A stretch of 64,000 bases of DNA from Pseudophaeobacter flagellatus. GTDB taxonomy: Bacteria; Pseudomonadota; Alphaproteobacteria; Rhodobacterales; Rhodobacteraceae. The notes beneath the pieces were generated by a model. The model saw only the letters and a list, made by a program, of their open reading frames with translations. It was not told the origin of the DNA and searched no databases. The position numbers and the translations under genes are program-made. How positions within the stretch are numbered: position 1 is the stretch's first letter; the number at the start of each line of letters is the position of its first letter. The DNA is taken from positions 62,001 to 126,000 of the forward strand of contig NZ_JAJQRG010000011.1 of assembly GCF_021228235.1 (NCBI RefSeq), written 5' to 3'. This document shows, piece by piece, positions 44,906 to 54,091 of this stretch.

Positions 44906-45409
44906 ATGCTGGACCGGATAGAAAAACTCTGTATCGACGTGGCAACGGCAGCGATTATTCTATTGGCTCTGATGATCTTTGCCGATGTGATTGCCTTGAA
45001 CCTGTTTCACGCCTCGGTGCCGGATGCGGTGATCATCGTGCGTGAACTGATGGTGCTGGCTATCATTATGCCGCTGGCGGCTGCCACCACCCAGCGGGCG
45101 CATATCGCGGTTGAATTCTTGACCAATATGCTGCCGCCGCGCCTGGTGGATTGTTTTGTGGTCTTTGGTACTTTCTTCGGGGTCTTTGCCCTGACGCCGC
45201 TTATCTATGCGGGCGGGAAGGAGCTGATGCACCAGATCAATACTGGCAGCGCCTTTTATGGTGATCTCAACCTGCCGCAATGGCCAGGGCGGCTGGCCTT
45301 TGTGACCGGCATTGCGCTGTGTTGGCTGCGGCTGCTGATGATGGGCTGCAGCGATATTGTGACCCTCTGGCGTGGCGGCAGGTTGGCGTTGGACGCCGCA
45401 GGCGACTAA
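44906..45409 (+). CDS. dctQ: TRAP transporter small permease (DctQ), second system
   Basis: This 167-residue, four-helix membrane protein of the DctQ family has VATAAIILLALMIFADVIALNLF, IIVRELMVLAIIMPLAAATTQRAHIAVEFLTNMLPPRLVD and WPGRLAFVTGIALCWLRLL. ATG 44906 with AAGGTGG upstream is preferred; a GTG at 44897 is in frame. The dctM gene follows after 47 bases. It pairs with the large subunit as the membrane part of the second TRAP system. Confidence 0.87.
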   Translation: MLDRIEKLCIDVATAAIILLALMIFADVIALNLFHASVPDAVIIVRELMVLAIIMPLAAATTQRAHIAVEFLTNMLPPRLVDCFVVFGTFFGVFALTPLIYAGGKELMHQINTGSAFYGDLNLPQWPGRLAFVTGIALCWLRLLMMGCSDIVTLWRGGRLALDAAGD

Positions 45410-45456
45410 GCGACACACCCCTTCCGTAGACCTCTTTAATATCGGGAATAGATGTA

Positions 45457-46797
45457 ATGGATCCGGCAACGATTGGATTGGTGGCCTTTGGCCTGATGCT
45501 GGTGCTCTTGGCGATGCGGGTGCCGATTGCCTTTGCGCTGATTGGCGTGGCTACGATGGCGGCCTTTAGTATTTTTGCCTTCAGAACCGGAACCTTCATG
45601 CCCGAACGCGCCATCCGGGCAACTGCGTCCCTGGTGTTTTCGAACTCTTTCGATCTGGTGCATAGCTTTGATTTGTCGATGATTCCGCTGTTTGTGGCGC
45701 TTGGCAATATCGCCTATCGGGCAGGTATTACCACGGCGGTCTACAATTCGGCCAAGGTCTGGTTGGTGCGCCAGCGTGGCGGGCTGGCGGTGGCTTCGGT
45801 CATGGGCTGTGGCGGGTTTTCCGCCATCACCGGATCAAGCCTGGCCTGTGCCTCGACCATGGGTAAGATCTGCACGCCGGAAATGCTGCGCCTTGGCTAT
45901 GATCCGCGTCTGGCGACAGCAAGCGTGGCGGCGGGTGGCACATTGGGATCGTTGATCCCACCAAGCATCCTGTTCATCATCTATGCCATTTTCACAGAAA
46001 CATCCGTCAGCAAGCTGTTTCTGGCGGGGGTGCTGCCGGGGCTGTTGACACTGGCGGGCTTTGTGCTGGTGATCTGGGTCTGGATCCGGGTCAATCCCAA
46101 ACTTGTGCCCGAACGTGGTGCAGCGGCCAGCTTTGGCGAGAAAATGGCCGCCGCCCGCGAGGCATGGCCTGCGGCGCTGATCTTTGTGATCATCGTGGTG
46201 GGGATCTATGGCGGTTTTTTCACCGCTACGGCGGCGGCGGCGGTGAGTGTTGTGATCACCACCCTCATCGGCTTTGGCCAAAGACGCCTGACCCTGCAGG
46301 GCCTGTGGGAAGCGGTGCGCGAAACCTGTGTGCAGACCGCCGCGATCTTTGTGGTGGCTGCCGGGGCCAAGATCTTTGTTGCCGCCATTGCCCTGACCGG
46401 CATGGCACCGGCGCTGGTGCAGGCGGTGGCCGACGCGCAGCTGTCGCCCATGGTGCTGCTGCTGTGTATCTGTGCTGTCTATCTGATGCTGGGCATGTTC
46501 CTTGATCCCATTGGCATCATGGTTCTGACCCTGCCTTTGGTGGTGCCGCTGGTCGAATCCTACGGCATGAACCTGATCTGGTTTGGCGTTGTCGTGGTCA
46601 AGCTGCTGGAGATCGGCCTGATCACCCCGCCGGTGGGTCTGAATGTCTTTGTTCTGTCGAATGTGGTGGGTCGAGCGGCGCCGATTGGCACTGTTTTTGC
46701 CGGCATCTGGCGGTTTCTTTGCGTTGATGTGCTGGTTCTCGCACTCATTGTGGGCTTTCCGTCGATTTCGCTTGTCTTGTCGATGACAGCAAGATGA
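45457..46797 (+). CDS. dctM: TRAP transporter large permease (DctM), second system
   Basis: This 446-residue DctM-family protein of usual length has VAFGLMLVLLAMRVPIAFALIG, SMIPLFVALGNIAYRAG, GCGGFSAITGSSLACASTMGKI, LGSLIPPSILFIIYAIF, and the C-terminal GMFLDPIGIMVLTLPLVVPLVESYGMNLIWFGV. It completes dctP-dctQ-dctM. The order ligase, dctPQM, iclR suggests a small regulated unit for uptake and activation of one acid. Confidence 0.9.
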   Translation: MDPATIGLVAFGLMLVLLAMRVPIAFALIGVATMAAFSIFAFRTGTFMPERAIRATASLVFSNSFDLVHSFDLSMIPLFVALGNIAYRAGITTAVYNSAKVWLVRQRGGLAVASVMGCGGFSAITGSSLACASTMGKICTPEMLRLGYDPRLATASVAAGGTLGSLIPPSILFIIYAIFTETSVSKLFLAGVLPGLLTLAGFVLVIWVWIRVNPKLVPERGAAASFGEKMAAAREAWPAALIFVIIVVGIYGGFFTATAAAAVSVVITTLIGFGQRRLTLQGLWEAVRETCVQTAAIFVVAAGAKIFVAAIALTGMAPALVQAVADAQLSPMVLLLCICAVYLMLGMFLDPIGIMVLTLPLVVPLVESYGMNLIWFGVVVVKLLEIGLITPPVGLNVFVLSNVVGRAAPIGTVFAGIWRFLCVDVLVLALIVGFPSISLVLSMTAR

Positions 46798-46818
46798 ACG
46801 GGCTTTTTCATTGGCTCT

Positions 46819-46839
46819 AAATTCGATAAGTTGGAATTT
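46819..46839. promoter_or_regulatory. Candidate IclR operator upstream of iclR
   Basis: AAATTC, 9 bases, then GAATTT: a symmetric element 25 bases before the iclR start. The position fits autoregulation. Confidence 0.45.
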
Positions 46840-46864
46840 CTAACCATGGCTAGGACTTGAGGCA

Positions 46865-47659
46865 ATGTCAGAACTGAAAGACGATAAGCGGTTTGCCAAC
46901 ACCCTGGCGCGTGGTCTCAATGTGTTGCGGGCCTTTGGGCCCAATGACGATGGCCTTGGAAATCTTGAAATATCAGAACGCACGGGCCTGCCGCGTTCCA
47001 CTGTTTCGCGGCTGACCTTCACGCTCTGTGCGCTTGGGTATTTGACCCATGGACATCACCATGACAAATATCGGCTGGGGCCTGCGGCGTTGGCGCTTGG
47101 CAATATCGCGGGGGCTTCTTTTGGCTTTGTGGAAACTGCCGGGCCGATCATGCAGAGGCTGGCGGATGCCACCAAGACGCTGACCGGGGTGGCGATCCAG
47201 GATGATGGCAAGATGCTGATCGTCAAGACTTGGCGGCCGCGCAATTCAACCACCATCTGGCTAAATGTCGGCTACCGGATGCCGATCCTGGCCTCTTCTA
47301 CCGGGGCGGCCTTTCTGGGGGCTCTGGGGCGGAGTGAGCTGGCCAAGTTGACCCAATCCATGGCGCCACAGGATCAAGGCCAATACCAAGAAGCTTGGGC
47401 CGAGGCGCAGGCTGACTTACTTAGCGATGGCTATGCCTTTGTACGCGGAGAACAGCGTTTCAACCGCTCGATCAATGCCATAGCAGCGCCCTATCGTCCG
47501 TCAGAATTTGGCGAACCAGTCGCCTTTCTGAGCGGCGCGCGCACTGTCGATCTGACCGATGACCTGATAACCGAGAGCGTCGGGCCGGCGCTGGTGACTG
47601 CGGTGCAGGAGCTGTTGCATATCACCGGGCGCCGCTTTCCGATCCACTCTGAGGACTGA
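46865..47659 (+). CDS. IclR-family transcriptional regulator
   Basis: This 264-residue protein has an N-terminal winged HTH (about residues 10-70: TLARGLNVLRAFG, LGNLEISERTGLPRSTVSRLTFTLCALGYL). The IclR effector domain follows (about 85-255: GVAIQDDGKMLIVKTWRP, GYRMPILASSTGAAFLGAL, RGEQRFNRSINAIAAPYR). It lies downstream of dctM in the same direction, after 67 bases with its own operator-like repeat. It is the best candidate to control the ligase and the second TRAP operon in response to the imported compound. Confidence 0.88.
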   Translation: MSELKDDKRFANTLARGLNVLRAFGPNDDGLGNLEISERTGLPRSTVSRLTFTLCALGYLTHGHHHDKYRLGPAALALGNIAGASFGFVETAGPIMQRLADATKTLTGVAIQDDGKMLIVKTWRPRNSTTIWLNVGYRMPILASSTGAAFLGALGRSELAKLTQSMAPQDQGQYQEAWAEAQADLLSDGYAFVRGEQRFNRSINAIAAPYRPSEFGEPVAFLSGARTVDLTDDLITESVGPALVTAVQELLHITGRRFPIHSED

Positions 47660-47673
47660 CCCCGCGCGCCGTG

Positions 47674-47704
47674 CTCTCGCCCACTGGCACAGAGTGGGAG
47701 AGAG
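47674..47704. terminator. Stem-loop between convergent iclR and CBS genes
   Basis: An 11-pair stem (CTCTC plus CCCACT with AGTGGG plus GAGAG, one G-A mismatch) and a 7-base loop. There is no clear U-tract on the plus strand, so termination strength is uncertain. Confidence 0.5.
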
Positions 47705-47715
47705 AAAAGGAGCGC

Positions 47716-48237
47716 TTAGCCAACAATCATCTGTTTCAATTGCAACGCTTCGTACTCCAGCTCTTGCAGGCGGTAGTTCACCACATCGCCAACCGTTAGC
47801 ATACCGCAAATCTCGCCCCGCGACATCACCGGCATATGGCGAAACCGCCCTTCGGTCATGCGCCGCAGCACCGTCACAAGCGGATCCGCTGGGGCGCAGA
47901 TCTCCACCGATCGTGTCATATTGTCGGCCACCGTTTGCGGTAGGGTCTGGCCGGGAGTTTCCGCCAGTTTGCGCACGATGTCGCGCTCTGACAGGATGCC
48001 CTCAAGCCCGCCTTCGGTACTGGTGACCAAGAGGGCACCAATTTTGCGATCCCGCAGAATCTTGACGGCGGTACTGATCGTGTCTTTGGGAGAGATCGTG
48101 TAGACTGTGCTGCCCTTGCGCGCGATCAGTTTTTCAACTGTGGCCGTCTCTTGCGCGATATTGCTATCGACAGACTGGCTGTGACTGGCCTGTTTGGGCT
48201 GGTCGCCCACGTGGGGCGCCTGATATGAACTTGGCAT
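47716..48237 (-). CDS. Tandem CBS-domain protein
   Basis: This 173-residue protein is made mainly of two CBS domains (about residues 40-100 and 108-165): TVYTISPKDTISTAVKILRDRKIGALLVTS, GILSERDIVRKLAE, VEICAPADPLVTVLRRMTEGRFRHMPVMSRGEICGMLTVGDVV. Free-standing CBS pairs bind adenine nucleotides and regulate partner enzymes, redox proteins or transporters. The first 35 residues are polar and probably disordered. AAGGGAG lies upstream of the ATG at a suitable distance. No partner gene is obvious, though the nqr genes are close. Confidence 0.85.
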   Translation of the reverse strand: MPSSYQAPHVGDQPKQASHSQSVDSNIAQETATVEKLIARKGSTVYTISPKDTISTAVKILRDRKIGALLVTSTEGGLEGILSERDIVRKLAETPGQTLPQTVADNMTRSVEICAPADPLVTVLRRMTEGRFRHMPVMSRGEICGMLTVGDVVNYRLQELEYEALQLKQMIVG

Positions 48238-48334
48238 GTCGAAATGCTCCCTTTTGGTTGCGGTGCTTGGGTTGTCTCATGGTGCTGTGCCGTGCCATTC
48301 AGTCTAGACGACAAAACATCGATGGGGAAATACC

Positions 48335-48523
48335 TTGCTTGCCTCGCAGATCACTCTGACGCCTCTTGTTGCCACGGTTCTGATATTTCTGGCGGTGCTG
48401 GCGGGCAATCGCTATCGCCGGGTCTGGAAGGCAGAGGGGCCGCGCTGGCAGCTTTGGCTGTTTGGTCTGCTGGCGGCTGGGGCGCTGTTGTTGCTGGCCT
48501 TTGTGCCGATGCAGACGTCATGA
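48335..48523 (+). CDS. Small two-helix membrane protein of unknown function
   Basis: This is a 62-residue protein with a TTG start at 48335, with GGGG about 8 bases upstream. It has two hydrophobic helices, LTPLVATVLIFLAVLAGNRY and LWLFGLLAAGALLLLAFVPM, separated by a short basic loop (RRVWKAEGPRW). It has the composition of a real inner-membrane miniprotein, but I do not recognise it. It is divergent from the CBS gene and convergent with nqrM. Confidence 0.5.
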   Translation: MLASQITLTPLVATVLIFLAVLAGNRYRRVWKAEGPRWQLWLFGLLAAGALLLLAFVPMQTS

Positions 48524-48554
48524 CAACCTGCTGAAAGCCTTGGGCAGACACAGC

Positions 48555-48578
48555 AAAAAGGCGACCCAAGGGGCCGCC
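48555..48578 (-). terminator. Intrinsic terminator downstream of nqrM
   Basis: On the minus strand GGCGGCCCC, a 2-base loop and GGGTCGCC form an imperfect stem that runs into TTTTT. It is about 35 bases after the nqrM stop. Confidence 0.62.
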
Positions 48579-48612
48579 TGTCGTACATAGGCCTGGCAAT
48601 CATCTGGGCAGG

Positions 48613-48861
48613 TCAGGGATTGGCCTGCATCTCTGCTTCCATTTGTTCCACTATCTTCCGGGCGCGCTTACACTGTAATTTGTCACGCAGCGGGCTGTCA
48701 GGATCGATATCCTTGCTGCAGACAACGCATTTATCGGCGCCGGAAATGGCGTTCAGCCCGCCGCAGCTGCCCTTGATGGTCTTACCCATCAACAAAACAC
48801 CCAGCGACATGCCCAGCATGACAAGTGTCAAAAGCCCAAAGGTAAACAGGAAAGTGGTCAT
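48613..48861 (-). CDS. nqrM: Na+-NQR maturation factor NqrM
   Basis: This 82-residue protein has one N-terminal membrane helix (LFTFGLLTLVMLGMSLGVLLM) and the diagnostic cysteine set KGSCGGLNAI..DKCVVC plus a later C in LQCKRAR. NqrM (DUF539) is required for assembly of functional Na+-translocating NADH:quinone oxidoreductase and is thought to deliver iron for the Cys4 iron centre between NqrD and NqrE. It follows apbE by 14 bases, and the nqrA-F operon is divergent next to it. Confidence 0.92.
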   Translation of the reverse strand: MTTFLFTFGLLTLVMLGMSLGVLLMGKTIKGSCGGLNAISGADKCVVCSKDIDPDSPLRDKLQCKRARKIVEQMEAEMQANP

Positions 48862-48875
48862 GGGATCTGTGCCTT

Positions 48876-49901
48876 CTATTGCTCTGCCTGCAGCTTTGCA
48901 AACTGGGTGCTGACGGTTATTTCAAACCCTGTTTCACCGGAATCGGGCTGACGTGCAATGAACAAAACTGCGAGCCCCTCTGCCTCGGCGATGGGCAGCC
49001 CACGGTCCTGACCCAAGGCCAGCAGTGCGGTGGCCCAGCCATCTGCCATCATGGCAGAATCGGCCAGCACGGTGACAGAGGCGGTCCCATGGGTAATCGG
49101 GCGGCCGGTGACCGCGTCAATGATATGGGAATAGCGGATGCCATCCTGTTCAAAATAATTACGGTAATCGCCGGATGTCGCCATGCCAAGCCCGGAGACA
49201 TCGAGGATTTCTTCAATCGTCTGGGCTGCGGCATCAGGGCGTTCAATGCCGATGCGCCAGCTGGCACCATTCGGGTTCTGGCCTGCGGTGACCAGATCGC
49301 CGCCGATTTCAACCATATAGTCGCGCAGACCCGCCGCCTGCAGTGCGGCTGCAACTTGATCTACCCCATAGCCCTTGGCGATGGCGGCCAGATATACCGA
49401 AGTTTCAGGCAGGCTTTTGCGCAGGCTGTTGGGGGCCGCTGACAGGGACAGGATCTTGTCCTGACCAACCATCGCCAGCGCGGCCTGGATCGTTGCATCC
49501 GACGGCACCGGGCTGTTGGCGTTGCGCGCCCCAAAGCCCCAGATTTCGATCAGCGGGCCAAGGGTGACGTCAAACAGCTTTTCGCTTTTGCGGTGGATCT
49601 CGGTGGCGGCGCGCATCACCTTGGCCAGTTCCGGCGAGATTTCGATCGGGTCGGTCACAGCGGCGGCGTTGAAGCGTGAAATCTCTGATCTGGGGTCCCA
49701 ATTGGACATCTGCGCATTGACCTGATCCAGCGCCTGGGTGATCGCATCCTGCACCACATCGGGTGAAAGCGCGGCGGTCTTGTCGACTGCGATGATGTTA
49801 TAGGTTGTGCCCATTGTTTCACCGCTGAAGGTCAGGGTGACCGGATCTGACTTGCAGGCGGCAAGCAGAACCATCAGAGCAACAAGAAAGAGCCGAGCCA
49901 T
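48876..49901 (-). CDS. apbE: FAD:protein FMN transferase ApbE
   Basis: This 341-residue lipoprotein has the signal LVALMVLLAAC and the ApbE domain motifs FSGETMGTTYNIIAVD, NWDPRSEISRFN, DVTLGPLIEIWGFG, IAKGYGVDQVAAAL, MVEIGGDLVTAG and YSHIIDAVTGRPI (Mg/FAD site). ApbE attaches FMN covalently to the Thr of [S/T]GAT motifs; both NqrB (SGATAL) and NqrC (SGATLTS) in this window contain such a site. It is transcribed away from nqrA and precedes nqrM, forming a two-gene maturation unit. Confidence 0.93.
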   Translation of the reverse strand: MARLFLVALMVLLAACKSDPVTLTFSGETMGTTYNIIAVDKTAALSPDVVQDAITQALDQVNAQMSNWDPRSEISRFNAAAVTDPIEISPELAKVMRAATEIHRKSEKLFDVTLGPLIEIWGFGARNANSPVPSDATIQAALAMVGQDKILSLSAAPNSLRKSLPETSVYLAAIAKGYGVDQVAAALQAAGLRDYMVEIGGDLVTAGQNPNGASWRIGIERPDAAAQTIEEILDVSGLGMATSGDYRNYFEQDGIRYSHIIDAVTGRPITHGTASVTVLADSAMMADGWATALLALGQDRGLPIAEAEGLAVLFIARQPDSGETGFEITVSTQFAKLQAEQ

Positions 49902-50097
49902 TTGTTCACCTACCCTTGAAACGCCCTCCTATTGTACGCTATTCGCGGCTCTGTCAATCAAGCCTCGGTGGGCCTGATCTGACACTTTTGCATTTTTCCA
50001 GTGGGAACTTGGTCCAGATCAGACTATTTGCAGGCCGAATCCGAACAACGGCCACGATGTGTTGGTTCTGACCGATAGCAGAGAAGAAGAGATAGAG

Positions 50098-51435
50098 TTG
50101 CGGCATTACAAGCTACAAAAAGGACTCGAACTCCCGGTTGAAGGCGCGCCTTCGCAGGAGGTTCACGTGGGTCCGGCAGTCAGGACCGTTGCCCTTCTGG
50201 GCAGCGATTACCTGGGTCTGAAACCCCGTCTCGCGGTGCAAGAAGGCGATGTGGTCGCCGCTGGCACTCCGATCTTTGCCCATAAAGACACCCCTGAGGT
50301 GCAGGTGGTTTCGCCAGTGGCGGGCCGTGTGAAAGCGATCAACCGGGGTGCCCGACGGGTGCTGATCAGCGTTGAAATCGAAGTGGACGCGGCGGCGGCC
50401 GATCCGGTTGATTTCTCGGCGGTGGGCGATGTCACCACCCCTGAAGGTCTGGCAGAGCGGCTCTGTGCGGCGGGCCTGTGGACGTCGTTCCGCAGTCGCC
50501 CCTATTCCAAGGTGCCCAGCCACGATAGTCGCCCGGCCGCGATCTATGTCACCGCGATGGAATCCGAGCCGTTGGCGCCAGATGCGGCGGTTGTCATCAA
50601 TGATGCGGCAGAGGATTTTGTTACCGGCCTGCGCGCGATCAGCACCCTGACCGAGGGCAAGACTTACCTGTGTCAATCGGCTGAGACCTCGGTCCCCAGC
50701 GTCGACGAGGTTGAGGTTGCCGCTTTTGAAGGCCCGCATCCGGCCGGTCTGGCTGGCACCCATATGCATTTCATCGAACCGCCCACCGCCACCAAGACGG
50801 TCTGGAGCATTGGCTATCAGGATGTGATTGCCATTGGTCGACTGCTGAGCACGGGCACCATTAATGCCGAACGCGTCGTGGCGCTGTCAGGTCCGCTGCT
50901 GCGCAATCCGCGTCTGCTGCGCACCATCGCTGGCGCCTCTATGGAAGAGCTGCTGGCCGACGAGCTGGAAAATACGGTCGCTGCCCGAATGATTTCCGGT
51001 TCTATCCTGTCGGGACGCGCTGGTACCGGGGTTGATGGCTATCTGGGGCGCTATGCGCGGCAGATCACCGTGATCGAAGAAGACAATAAACAGATCCCAT
51101 TGGGCTGGATCCGCCCGATGGCGAGCAAATATGCGGTGCAGCCGGTGCTTGGCTCGTTGTTTTCCAAGAAGCTCTATGCGCTGACATCGAACCTAAATGG
51201 CGGGCGCCGGGCTATGGTGCCCACTGGCACCTTTGAACGGTTGATGCCGCAGGACTACTTGCCAACACAGTTGCTGCGCGCGTTGTTGGTGATGGATACC
51301 GACCAGGCCCAGGCGCTGGGTGCGCTGGAGTTGGACGAAGAAGATCTCGGGCTGGTCGGCTTTGCCTGCCCGGCAAAATACGAATACGGACTGGCGCTGC
51401 GCGACAGTCTGACGAAGATCGAAAAGGAGGGATAG
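50098..51435 (+). CDS. nqrA: Na+-translocating NADH:quinone oxidoreductase subunit A
   Basis: This 445-residue cytoplasmic-side subunit of Na+-NQR begins RHYKLQKGLELPVEGAPSQEV and continues with SPVAGRVKAINRGARRVLISVEIE, LWTSFRSRPYSKVPSHDSRPAAIYVTAMESEPLAPD and GAPF/SGPLLRNP-type elements. TTG 50098 was selected as the start because GAAGAAGAG precedes it and known NqrA proteins start close to KKGLDLP. A longer frame from GTG 50059 is not supported. NqrA contributes to quinone binding. It heads the nqrABCDEF operon with short gaps or overlaps throughout. Confidence 0.93.
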   Translation: MRHYKLQKGLELPVEGAPSQEVHVGPAVRTVALLGSDYLGLKPRLAVQEGDVVAAGTPIFAHKDTPEVQVVSPVAGRVKAINRGARRVLISVEIEVDAAAADPVDFSAVGDVTTPEGLAERLCAAGLWTSFRSRPYSKVPSHDSRPAAIYVTAMESEPLAPDAAVVINDAAEDFVTGLRAISTLTEGKTYLCQSAETSVPSVDEVEVAAFEGPHPAGLAGTHMHFIEPPTATKTVWSIGYQDVIAIGRLLSTGTINAERVVALSGPLLRNPRLLRTIAGASMEELLADELENTVAARMISGSILSGRAGTGVDGYLGRYARQITVIEEDNKQIPLGWIRPMASKYAVQPVLGSLFSKKLYALTSNLNGGRRAMVPTGTFERLMPQDYLPTQLLRALLVMDTDQAQALGALELDEEDLGLVGFACPAKYEYGLALRDSLTKIEKEG

Positions 51436-51439
51436 TCTC

Positions 51440-52639
51440 TTGGGTCTCCGTAACTTTTTTGACCGCATTGAGCCGAACTTTACTAAGGGCGGCAAATGGG
51501 AAAAGCTCTTCCCCATCTACGAGATGGTCGAGAGCTTTCTCTACACACCAAAGACGGTCACCACCGCAGCGCCCCACGCGCGGTCTTATATCGATATGAA
51601 GCGGATCATGACCTATGTGGTCATCGCAACGATCCCTTGTATCCTCTTTGGTCTTTATAACACCGGCTTGCAGGTCAATACCGCGCTTGGTGCCTACGAG
51701 GCCACGGGCTGGCGCGTTGCCGTGCTGGAATTCTTTGGCATTGGCTTTGATCCCAGCAATCCGCTGGTCAATATGGCGCATGGGCTGCTGTATTTCCTGC
51801 CGATCTATATCACCACGCTGGTCGTGGGCGGCATTTGGGAAGTGATCTTTGCCACCGTGCGCGGGCATGAGGTCAACGAAGGCTTCCTGGTGACGTCGAT
51901 GCTTTATGCCCTGATCGTGCCGGCCAGCATTCCGCTGTGGCAGGTGGCGCTTGGCATTTCCTTTGGCGTGGTGATCGGCAAAGAAGTCTTTGGCGGCACT
52001 GGCAAGAACTTCCTCAACCCGGCGTTGACCGGGCGGGCCTTCCTGTATTTTGCCTATCCCGCCTATATGTCCGGCGATAGCATCTGGACGCCGGTTGACG
52101 GGTTTTCTGGCGCAACTGCGCTGTCGGTTTCCGCCTCGTCCGGCTTTGACCAGCTGGCGGCCAATGGGGTGGAATGGATGGATGCCTTCATCGGCACCAT
52201 TCAAGGCTCCTTTGGCGAGACCTCGACCCTGGCCTGTATGATTGGTTTGGCCTTCCTGCTGATCACCAAGATTGCCAACTGGCGTCTGATCATTGGCTGC
52301 ATGGCGGGCATGGTGGGTTTCTCGCTGCTGCTCAACACCATTGGGTCCGACAGCAATCCAATGTTTGCAATGCCCTGGTACTGGCATCTGGTCACCGGTG
52401 GGTTTGCCTTTGGCATGGTCTTTATGGTCACCGAGCCGGTTTCGGCCAGCCATACCAATATGGGGCGCTATATCTATGGCGCGCTGATTGGCTTCATGGT
52501 GGTGATGATCCGGGTGATCAACCCGGCCTTCCCCGAAGGCATGATGCTCGCCATTCTGTTCGGCAACGTCTTTGCGCCGCTGATCGACCATTTTGTCGTG
52601 CAGGCCAATATCAAACGGAGAGCGAAGCGTTATGTCTGA
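51440..52639 (+). CDS. nqrB: Na+-translocating NADH:quinone oxidoreductase subunit B
   Basis: This 399-residue membrane subunit has ten or so hydrophobic helices. The covalent FMN site is Thr226 in DGFSGATALSVSA. GKEVFGGTGKNFLNPALTGRAFLYFAYP and the late VSASHTNMGRYIYG are family landmarks. NqrB carries FMN and riboflavin and forms much of the Na+ path. The TTG start at 51440 follows AAGGAGGG. The stop overlaps the nqrC start by 8 bases. Confidence 0.94.
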   Translation: MGLRNFFDRIEPNFTKGGKWEKLFPIYEMVESFLYTPKTVTTAAPHARSYIDMKRIMTYVVIATIPCILFGLYNTGLQVNTALGAYEATGWRVAVLEFFGIGFDPSNPLVNMAHGLLYFLPIYITTLVVGGIWEVIFATVRGHEVNEGFLVTSMLYALIVPASIPLWQVALGISFGVVIGKEVFGGTGKNFLNPALTGRAFLYFAYPAYMSGDSIWTPVDGFSGATALSVSASSGFDQLAANGVEWMDAFIGTIQGSFGETSTLACMIGLAFLLITKIANWRLIIGCMAGMVGFSLLLNTIGSDSNPMFAMPWYWHLVTGGFAFGMVFMVTEPVSASHTNMGRYIYGALIGFMVVMIRVINPAFPEGMMLAILFGNVFAPLIDHFVVQANIKRRAKRYV

Positions 52640-53438
52640 GCAAACCAACAAAGGTGTCATCCGCCGCTTTCTGGAGGCCTCGCCTGATTCAACCGGCAAA
52701 ACCCTGTTTGTCGCTGTGGTGCTCTGCCTCTGTGCCTCGATGATCGTTTCGGCGGCGGCAGTGGCGCTGCGCCCAACGCAGGAAGCCAACAAGCTGAAAG
52801 ACAAGCAGATCAATATTCTGCAGGTCGCAGGCCTGTATGAGCCCGGCGTCAATGTGACTGAGGCCTTTGGCGCCTCGTTTGAGCCGCGGGTGCTGGAGCT
52901 GGCAACCGGGCGATTTACTGATCAGTTTGATGTGGCCGAATTCGACGACCGTGCTGCGGCGGATGATCCGGCTACCTCGATCAAACTGGACTATGACCCG
53001 GCCTCGATTGGGCGGCAGTCAAAATACATGACCGTCTATCTGCTGAAAGATGCGGCTGGCGCGGTCGACAAGGTGATCCTGCCGCTGCATGGCTATGGTC
53101 TGTGGTCGACGCTTTATGGCTTTATCGCCGTGGAAGAAAACGGCAATGACATCTTTGGTCTGCAATTCTACAGCCATGCTGAAACCCCCGGCCTGGGAGC
53201 CGAGGTCGACAACCCGCGCTGGAAAGCGCAGTGGAAGGGCAAGCGCCTGAGGGATAACAGCGGTGAGCTGCAAATCACCGTCGCCAAGACAGCGCCAGCG
53301 GCTGGCAAGGAATTCCATGTGGATGCCCTGTCGGGTGCCACGCTGACCTCAGCTGGTGTTGATAATCTGGTACGCTTCTGGATGGGCGAAACCGGCTACG
53401 CCCCCTTCCTTGCCAATCTCAAAGCAGGAGATATCTGA
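52632..53438 (+). CDS. nqrC: Na+-translocating NADH:quinone oxidoreductase subunit C
   Basis: This 268-residue subunit has one N-terminal helix (about residues 23-46) and a periplasmic domain carrying covalent FMN on Thr237 in [33 protein letters not shown] is another family landmark. ATG 52632 overlaps the end of nqrB, and its own stop overlaps the ATG of nqrD by 1 base. It relays electrons from NqrF and the iron centre towards NqrB. Confidence 0.94.
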   Translation: MSEQTNKGVIRRFLEASPDSTGKTLFVAVVLCLCASMIVSAAAVALRPTQEANKLKDKQINILQVAGLYEPGVNVTEAFGASFEPRVLELATGRFTDQFDVAEFDDRAAADDPATSIKLDYDPASIGRQSKYMTVYLLKDAAGAVDKVILPLHGYGLWSTLYGFIAVEENGNDIFGLQFYSHAETPGLGAEVDNPRWKAQWKGKRLRDNSGELQITVAKTAPAAGKEFHVDALSGATLTSAGVDNLVRFWMGETGYAPFLANLKAGDI

Positions 53439-54091
53439 TGGCCCAGACACGTAGGGAAATGCTGCTCGATCCGCTGGTCGACAACAACCCGATTACCCTG
53501 CAGGTGCTTGGCATCTGTTCTGCCCTGGCGGTGACCTCTTCGCTGAAAGTGGCGCTGGTGATGACCATCGCGGTGACGCTGGTGACGGCGTTTTCATCGA
53601 TGTTCATTTCAGTGCTGCGTAACCAGATCCCCAGTTCGATCCGCATCATTGTGCAGATGGTGATCATTGCATCCTTGGTGATCCTGGTGGATCAGGTGCT
53701 CAAGGCCTATGCCTTTGAGATCTCCAAAACCCTGTCGGTTTTTGTGGGTCTGATCATTACCAACTGTATCGTCATGGGCCGCGCCGAAGCCTTTGCCATG
53801 AAGAACCCGCCGGTGGCCTCTTTCATTGACGGGATTGGCAATGGGCTGGGCTATGGCTTTATCCTGATGCTGGTTGGTTTTTTCCGCGAGCTGTTTGGCG
53901 CGGGCTCGCTGTTTGGGGTTACCATTCTGGAAACCGTGAACAACGGTGGCTGGTATGTGCCAAACGGGTTGCTGCTGCTGCCGCCCTCTGCCTTCTTCGT
54001 TATCGGTCTTTTGATCTGGGCCTTCCGCACCTGGAAACCCGAACAGGTGGAAGAGCGTGAACATAAAATTCAAGTCGTAGAGGCCCACTGA
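53438..54091 (+). CDS. nqrD: Na+-translocating NADH:quinone oxidoreductase subunit D
   Basis: This 217-residue protein of the NqrDE/RnfAE family has six helices. The iron-centre Cys lie in [19 protein letters not shown] and [20 protein letters not shown]. With NqrE, the inverted-topology paralogue encoded next, it holds the membrane-embedded iron site. The basic C-terminal tail is cytoplasmic. The stop overlaps the nqrE start by one base. Confidence 0.94.
   Translation: MAQTRREMLLDPLVDNNPITLQVLGICSALAVTSSLKVALVMTIAVTLVTAFSSMFISVLRNQIPSSIRIIVQMVIIASLVILVDQVLKAYAFEISKTLSVFVGLIITNCIVMGRAEAFAMKNPPVASFIDGIGNGLGYGFILMLVGFFRELFGAGSLFGVTILETVNNGGWYVPNGLLLLPPSAFFVIGLLIWAFRTWKPEQVEEREHKIQVVEAH

Noticed and set aside
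51212-52852. 546-residue open frame antisense to nqrB-nqrC
   Set aside because: It mirrors a highly conserved operon, has the composition of a GC-driven shadow frame, and shows no recognisable domain.
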